Shown here in pieces: positions 5,533-9,607 of a stretch of DNA of 9,607 bases. The stretch's first letter is position 1. Each line of letters begins with the position of its first letter. Both the position numbers and the translations under genes were made by a program. This stretch comes from Planococcus sp. (in: firmicutes) (GTDB taxonomy: Bacteria; Bacillota; Bacilli; Bacillales_A; Planococcaceae): assembly GCA_030147225.1 (NCBI GenBank), contig JASLAI010000023.1:1-9607 (forward strand). Reading direction: 5' to 3'. The notes under the pieces were generated by a model, which was given only the letters and a program-made list of their open reading frames with translations, did no database searches and was not told where the DNA came from.

Positions 5533-6807
5533 TTACTTTGAGTTCCAGGCGCTAAGTTCATCGCCGGTTTCTTCATCAAAGCCATCTCCTCTGTCTTCAA
5601 CGAGCTCATCGACCCATAACTCATTTTCTGTAGCGGCAACCACAACTGCAGCTGACGCATCCCCAACTACGTTCAATGAAGTTCTGAACATATCAAGTAT
5701 CCGGTCGATGCCCGCCACCAAAGCAATGCCTTCCAATGGCATGTCCGCAGCAGTCAATACCATGGCAAGCATAATGACGCCCGCTCCCGGAACACCCGCC
5801 GCCCCAATAGAAGCAAGCACCGTTGTCAGGACAACCGTCACCAATTGCAGCAATGACAATTCCAAGCCATAGAACTGAGCGATAAATACAACCGCCACTC
5901 CTTGGTAAATCGCCGTACCATCCATATTGAGCGTGGCGCCAAGCGGCAGCACAAAGCTGCTGATTTTACGGGAAACACCTAAGTTTTCCTGGGTGTTTTT
6001 TAAGGTTACCGGCAATGTTCCGGAACTGCTGCAGGTACTGAACGCCACTGTCGCAGCAGGAGCGATGCCTTTGAAAAATTGTAAAGGATTGATTTTCGCA
6101 AAACCTTTTACTGCCAAGGAGTAAACCAGGACAGCATGGAATATACAAGCGATGGCCACTGCTAAGATTACTTTCATTAAAGGCAGCAGTACAGCCAATC
6201 CATATTGCCCAACAACCGGAGCCACTAGGCCTAAAACGCCAATGGGTGCCACCCACATTATGATTGCTGTAATTTTGTACATCACTTCTGCAAATCCCTC
6301 AAAAAATCGATAGACGGGCTGTGCCGGTTTACCGACAAGCGTGATCGCCAGTCCAATGAAAACAGCGAAAAAGATGATTTGCAGGATATTTCCTGAGGCA
6401 AGCGCTGCAAATGGATTTTCTGGAATGATGTTTAGCAATGTCGCAACTACGCCACCCGTTTCAGCCACTTCCGTTGTGGTTTCTGGAACACTGATCGACA
6501 GCCCCTCACCTGGGGCAATCAAAAAGGCGAATGCTAAACCGATGCTGACAGCAACCGCACTTGTCAGTAAATAATAAGTGATTGTTTTTATGCCGATTCT
6601 GCCCAGCTGTTTCGGATCTCCTGTGCTGGCAATTCCCACGACCAGCGTAGCCAAAATCAACGGAGCAATGATAAATTTAATCAGCCGCAAGAACAAGTCA
6701 CCGAGTGGTGCGATGACATCAATTGCAGGCCCAAAAACGACTCCCAGAATAATCGCCGCAACAAATGCGATTAAAATCTGAGCCAGAAGATTGCCTTTTA
6801 TTTTCAC
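5533..6807 (-). CDS. Dicarboxylate/amino acid:cation symporter (DAACS, Glt/DctA type)
   Basis: 424 residues, full length for the family, a membrane transporter that carries glutamate, aspartate or C4-dicarboxylates with Na+ or H+. The signature parts are all present: HP1 STCSSSGTLP (257-266), TM7 NMDGT (294-298), HP2 GAAGVPGAG (335-343) and TM8 DRILDMFRTSLNVVGD (368-383). By comparison with GltPh, the TM8 residues Asp368, Asp372, Arg375, Asn379 and Asp383 match the substrate- and cation-binding positions. The Arg favours an acidic substrate over a neutral one. Whether it is glutamate/aspartate or dicarboxylate cannot be told from this. The C-terminal tail (from about 393) is strongly acidic. 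The start is GTG 6807 with an AAGGGG SD 10 nt upstream. It begins 42 nt after the threonine synthase-type gene on the same strand with no terminator between them, so co-transcription is likely. It ends at a strong terminator. Confidence 0.93.
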   Translation of the reverse strand: MKIKGNLLAQILIAFVAAIILGVVFGPAIDVIAPLGDLFLRLIKFIIAPLILATLVVGIASTGDPKQLGRIGIKTITYYLLTSAVAVSIGLAFAFLIAPGEGLSISVPETTTEVAETGGVVATLLNIIPENPFAALASGNILQIIFFAVFIGLAITLVGKPAQPVYRFFEGFAEVMYKITAIIMWVAPIGVLGLVAPVVGQYGLAVLLPLMKVILAVAIACIFHAVLVYSLAVKGFAKINPLQFFKGIAPAATVAFSTCSSSGTLPVTLKNTQENLGVSRKISSFVLPLGATLNMDGTAIYQGVAVVFIAQFYGLELSLLQLVTVVLTTVLASIGAAGVPGAGVIMLAMVLTAADMPLEGIALVAGIDRILDMFRTSLNVVGDASAAVVVAATENELWVDELVEDRGDGFDEETGDELSAWNSK

Positions 6808-6849
6808 GATTCTCTCGCCCCTTAACCTATCAGAATTCAGTCGTATGGT

Positions 6850-8079
6850 TTATGTCTTATCTGCCGAATCCACAGTTATGGTATCGCCGATTTCCAGAAT
6901 TGGAACATCGATATTCACTGTGTCCGGATACTTGATGCCCGCTCCGGTATTAAGCGCAACGACGGTTTCCCCAGCTTTGATCCAGCCTTGTTTCCGTAAG
7001 TTGCGGATAGCCACGAAGACCGCAGCGCCTTCCGGACAAATGAAAGATCCTTCTAAGCGAGCTATTTTTGCTTGCTCGGCAAGCATTTCCTGGTCATCTA
7101 CTGCAATGGCGCAGCCATGTGTTTTATAGATAGCGTCCAATACCAGGAAGTCTCCCAACGCTTTCGGAACATTAATGCCAAAAGCTTGTGTGCTGGAATT
7201 TGCCCAGAATTCCGATTCATTCTTTCCTTCTTCCCAGGCTTTGACAATCGGCGCACATCCAGTTGCTTGAACGGCAACAAGTCGCGGCAACTCGCCTTCC
7301 ACCCAACCGAGCTTCTTCAATTCATTCAGGGCTTTATAAATGCCGATCAATCCGACACCGCCGCCGGTCGGATACAAAATGACGTCCGGCATTTTCCAGT
7401 TCATCTGTTCTGCTATTTCCAAACCCATTGTTTTCTTTCCTTCAATACGGTACGGCTCTTTTAAGGTCGATACGTCGTACAGCCCAAAATCCTTTACAGC
7501 CTGTCCAACAATCTTCCCGGCATCGCTGATCAATCCATTTACCAAATACAAGTTGGCACCAGATAATGCCACTTCGTTGCGTGTGATCTTCGGCGCATCC
7601 TGCGGCATGACGATAGTCGATTGGATGCCAGCTTTGGCTCCGTAAAGTGCCCATGCAGCACCCGCGTTGCCGTTGGTTGGCATGGCAAATTCCTTGACGC
7701 CCACTTCTTTTGCTTTAGAGACGCCGACGGCCGCCCCTCTCGCTTTAAATGTACCGGTCGGAACCAGCCCTTCGTCTTTCATATAAAGATTTTCTACGTC
7801 CATGTCTTTTCCAAGTGCCGGCATTGCGATAAGCGGCGTCATGCCTTCTCCTTGCGACACCACATTCGCTTCATCTTCGACCGGCAGCATTTCATGGTAT
7901 CTCCATAAAGTTGGCTGCCTCGTTGCTAATTCTTCCCGCTTTAAATCCGCCTTTAGCTCATCCCAGTGATAATCCACCAAAAGCGGCGCACCGCATGTAC
8001 ATAATTGATGCTGTTGCTTTGTATCGTATTGCTTATCGCATTTCGGACAATAAAGATGGGAAACATAACTGTATTTCAT
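6850..8079 (-). CDS. thrC: Threonine synthase-type PLP enzyme with N-terminal zinc ribbon
   Basis: 409 residues, cytoplasmic, fold type II PLP enzyme. Threonine synthase converts O-phosphohomoserine to threonine. An N-terminal zinc-ribbon-like segment has Cys11, Cys14, Cys27 and Cys29 (CPKC and CTCG). The PLP lysine is probably Lys112 in PTGTFKARG; TNGNAGAAW (135-143) and the glycine loop TGGGVGLIG (238-246) complete the cofactor site. Sequences of this subtype are usually annotated threonine synthase. The motif GTFKARG differs from the classical SFKDRG, and no hom or thrB gene is adjacent, so a related substrate is not excluded. The ATG has an SD, AAAAGGGAG, 9 nt upstream. The gene is separated from cysI by a hairpin at 8140-8170 and so probably has its own promoter in 8080-8140. 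It is followed by the symporter gene 42 nt downstream. Confidence 0.85.
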   Translation of the reverse strand: MKYSYVSHLYCPKCDKQYDTKQQHQLCTCGAPLLVDYHWDELKADLKREELATRQPTLWRYHEMLPVEDEANVVSQGEGMTPLIAMPALGKDMDVENLYMKDEGLVPTGTFKARGAAVGVSKAKEVGVKEFAMPTNGNAGAAWALYGAKAGIQSTIVMPQDAPKITRNEVALSGANLYLVNGLISDAGKIVGQAVKDFGLYDVSTLKEPYRIEGKKTMGLEIAEQMNWKMPDVILYPTGGGVGLIGIYKALNELKKLGWVEGELPRLVAVQATGCAPIVKAWEEGKNESEFWANSSTQAFGINVPKALGDFLVLDAIYKTHGCAIAVDDQEMLAEQAKIARLEGSFICPEGAAVFVAIRNLRKQGWIKAGETVVALNTGAGIKYPDTVNIDVPILEIGDTITVDSADKT

Positions 8080-8139
8080 TTTTCAGAACTCCCTTTTCAT
8101 TAATATTGCTGCACTCAGCACAGCCCATTTTCATGAAAC

Positions 8140-8170
8140 CAATAGCCCGGAAATTGCTCCCGGGCTATTG
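8140..8170 (-). terminator. Terminator-like hairpin after cysI
   Basis: CAATAGCCCGG (8140-8150) is perfectly complementary to CCGGGCTATTG (8160-8170) with a 9-nt loop. It lies about 20 nt after the cysI stop. The minus-strand tail is GTTTC rather than a clean T-run, so termination may be incomplete. Confidence 0.65.
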
Positions 8171-8188
8171 AAATGGAACTTATAAGAT

Positions 8189-9607
8189 TCAGCTATGGAA
8201 ATTAAGCCCGGACGTGACTTCTGCCACATAACCCGAACGGATAACGAAATCACCGAAATGCTCGTTTTCCTGGCGTTCTTTCGCGAATTGGAAGAAAATT
8301 GGTTTTAGCGTCGCTAAAATCTCTTCTTCCCCAATGTTTTCACGATAGATTTTGTTCAAGCGGTCACCCGCAAAACCAGCACCCAGATACATATTGTATT
8401 TCCCTGGAGCTTTGCCGATAAAGCCGATTCCCCTAGTGCAGGGCGTGAGCAGCTGTTCGGACAGCCTGACATACGGATGATGATTTCTTCATCGCGTAAA
8501 CCTGCTTCGTCCAATGTATCTTCGATTTTGCTTACCAGCTCCGGCAAATACCGTTCCGCTTCTGCCATCGCCAAACCACAGGTAGGCAATGCCACACAAG
8601 CCATCGAATTCTGACGCAAAGCCGAATTTTCTTTGCCGTCTGTCAGTCCGTATTTCTCGACCAAGGCATCGATTTTCACTTTATTTTTCTCTGTTACATT
8701 GCTGATGATCAAGTTCTGATTGGCGGTCAAACGGAACTCTCCTGTATGAACATGAGCGATTTCACGCAATCCCGTCATCAATTGATAGCCGTCAAAATCC
8801 TTCACACGGCCATTCTCAACGAATAAGGTCAAATGCCATTTGCCATCGCTCTCAATCCAGCCGTACCGGTCGCCATTACGGTCGAATTGGAATGAACGTT
8901 CCGCTCCAAGCTCCCAGCCTAAGCGAGCGTTCAACTCAGTTCTGATCCAATCAAGTCCAAGTCTGTCGACAGTATATTTGAAACGGGCATTTTTCCGTTC
9001 TGAACGGTTCCCATAATCTCGCTGGATAGTCAGGATTTTTTCGCCTACTTCGTTAACTTTATCTGGCGGACAGAATCCAACGACACGTGCCAATTGCGGA
9101 TAAGTATTCGTGTCACCATGAGTCATGCCCATGCCGCCACCGACCGTGACATTGAAACCTTGCAGCTTGCCGTCTTCTAAAATGGCAATAAAGCCTAAAT
9201 CCTGCGAGTAAATATCGACATCATTAGCAGGCGGAATTGCAAAGCCGATCTTGAATTTCCGCGGCAAATAAAGTGGCCCGTACATCGGCTCGACGACTTC
9301 CGCTTCGTTGCTGTCGACGACCTTTTCTTCATCCAGCCAGATTTCGTGATACGCTCTTGTTTTTGGCAGAAGGTGTTCACTCAACTCGCGGGAAATGTCA
9401 TATACTTCTCCATGAATATTCGATTGGTATGGATTTGAAGTCGACATGACATTACGGTTGACGTCACCGCAGGCTGCAATCGTATCCATCAAAGCATTAT
9501 TCATTTCTTGAATCGTGCTTTTCATGTTCCACTTCAGAATTCCATGCATCTGAAAAGTTTGGCGAGTCGTCAATTTCAAGGTGCCGTTGCCGTGGGTATT
9601 CGCCAGG
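8189..9607 (-). pseudogene. cysI: Assimilatory sulfite reductase hemoprotein subunit, frameshifted, 5' end outside window
   Basis: CysI is the siroheme/[4Fe-4S] subunit of NADPH-dependent sulfite reductase, which reduces sulfite to sulfide for cysteine synthesis. The frame is open to the right edge (LANTHGNGT leading into [17 protein letters not shown]), so about 100 N-terminal residues lie outside. The siroheme-cluster motifs are both present: [12 protein letters not shown] (C-x5-C) and [10 protein letters not shown] (C-x3-C). After GEAL-like RPALGE the frame shifts. The direct reading adds 23 foreign residues and stops at 8356, while the true continuation, [18 protein letters not shown] to NFHS, runs in another frame to the TGA at 8189-8191. 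Adding one base at about 8428 restores a normal CysI with a complete C-terminus. The detached 79 residues remain well conserved and free of stops, so this is either a very recent mutation or a sequencing error. The upstream partner cysJ would be expected beyond the right edge. Confidence 0.88.
8426..8433 (-). other. cysI: Site of the cysI one-base deletion
   Basis: On the minus strand the sequence reads CTA GGG GAA TCG GCT. CysI proteins have a small hydrophobic residue (Ile or Val) and Gly after Gly-Glu, which would need GAA ATC GGC. One A is missing between 8428 and 8427, next to a GGGGAA homopolymer pair, the kind of place where indel errors occur. I see no slippery heptamer or downstream structure that would argue for programmed frameshifting. 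Confidence 0.8.

Noticed and set aside
8083..8100. Five-codon leader ORF (ATG AAA AGG GAG TTC TGA) just before thrC
   Set aside because: It consists of the SD itself and its flank, contains no threonine or isoleucine codons that would suggest attenuation, and is probably accidental.
8356..8427. Programmed ribosomal frameshift in cysI
   Set aside because: No slippery heptamer, no stimulatory structure or internal SD that I can see, and CysI is not known to use frameshifting; a one-base deletion or sequencing error is simpler.

Overview
The window looks like chromosomal DNA from a moderate-GC Bacillota, most likely a member of the Planococcaceae or a close Bacillaceae relative. This is inferred from the strong Shine-Dalgarno (SD) sequences, the AT-rich sigma-A-like promoter, the protein families, and a GC-richer intergenic repeat of a style I associate with Bacillaceae and Planococcaceae genomes. 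No phage, IS, CRISPR, tRNA or rRNA gene was found. Most of the window is ordinary metabolism, transport and small regulatory genes.

Layout, left to right. Positions 1-85 are the tail of a plus-strand gene, closed by a strong bidirectional terminator at 127-170. Next is a divergent pair: a minus-strand DUF6544-type protein (235 to about 988) and a plus-strand PadR-family repressor (1129-1671). The PadR promoter carries a perfect tandem 15-bp repeat placed like an operator. PadR is followed at 16 nt by a DUF4188 (monooxygenase-like) gene and, after a 108-nt gap, by a small DUF2306-like membrane protein with a TTG start. A perfect 14-bp bidirectional terminator (2877-2916) closes this part. On the minus strand come a conserved protein of unknown function (2983-3564) and an MFS transporter (3661 to about 4854).

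From about 4870 to 5532 there is no convincing gene. This stretch holds an unusual composite repeat: two divergently oriented copies of a module pair spanning 4949-5382. Inside it is a 195-bp, strongly structured element bounded by 18-bp inverted repeats (17 of 18 matching).

The right part is all minus strand. A threonine synthase-type PLP enzyme (6850-8079) is followed after 42 nt by a dicarboxylate/amino acid:cation symporter (5533-6807) that ends at a strong terminator; these two probably form an operon. Further upstream is cysI, the hemoprotein subunit of assimilatory sulfite reductase. It runs off the right edge and is broken by a one-base deletion near 8428 that detaches its last 79 residues.

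The likely functional groups are a small PadR-controlled regulon (PadR, DUF4188 and perhaps the divergent DUF6544 gene), an amino-acid synthesis/uptake pair, and sulfur assimilation. The observations most worth checking are the intergenic composite repeat, the cysI frameshift and the tandem operator.
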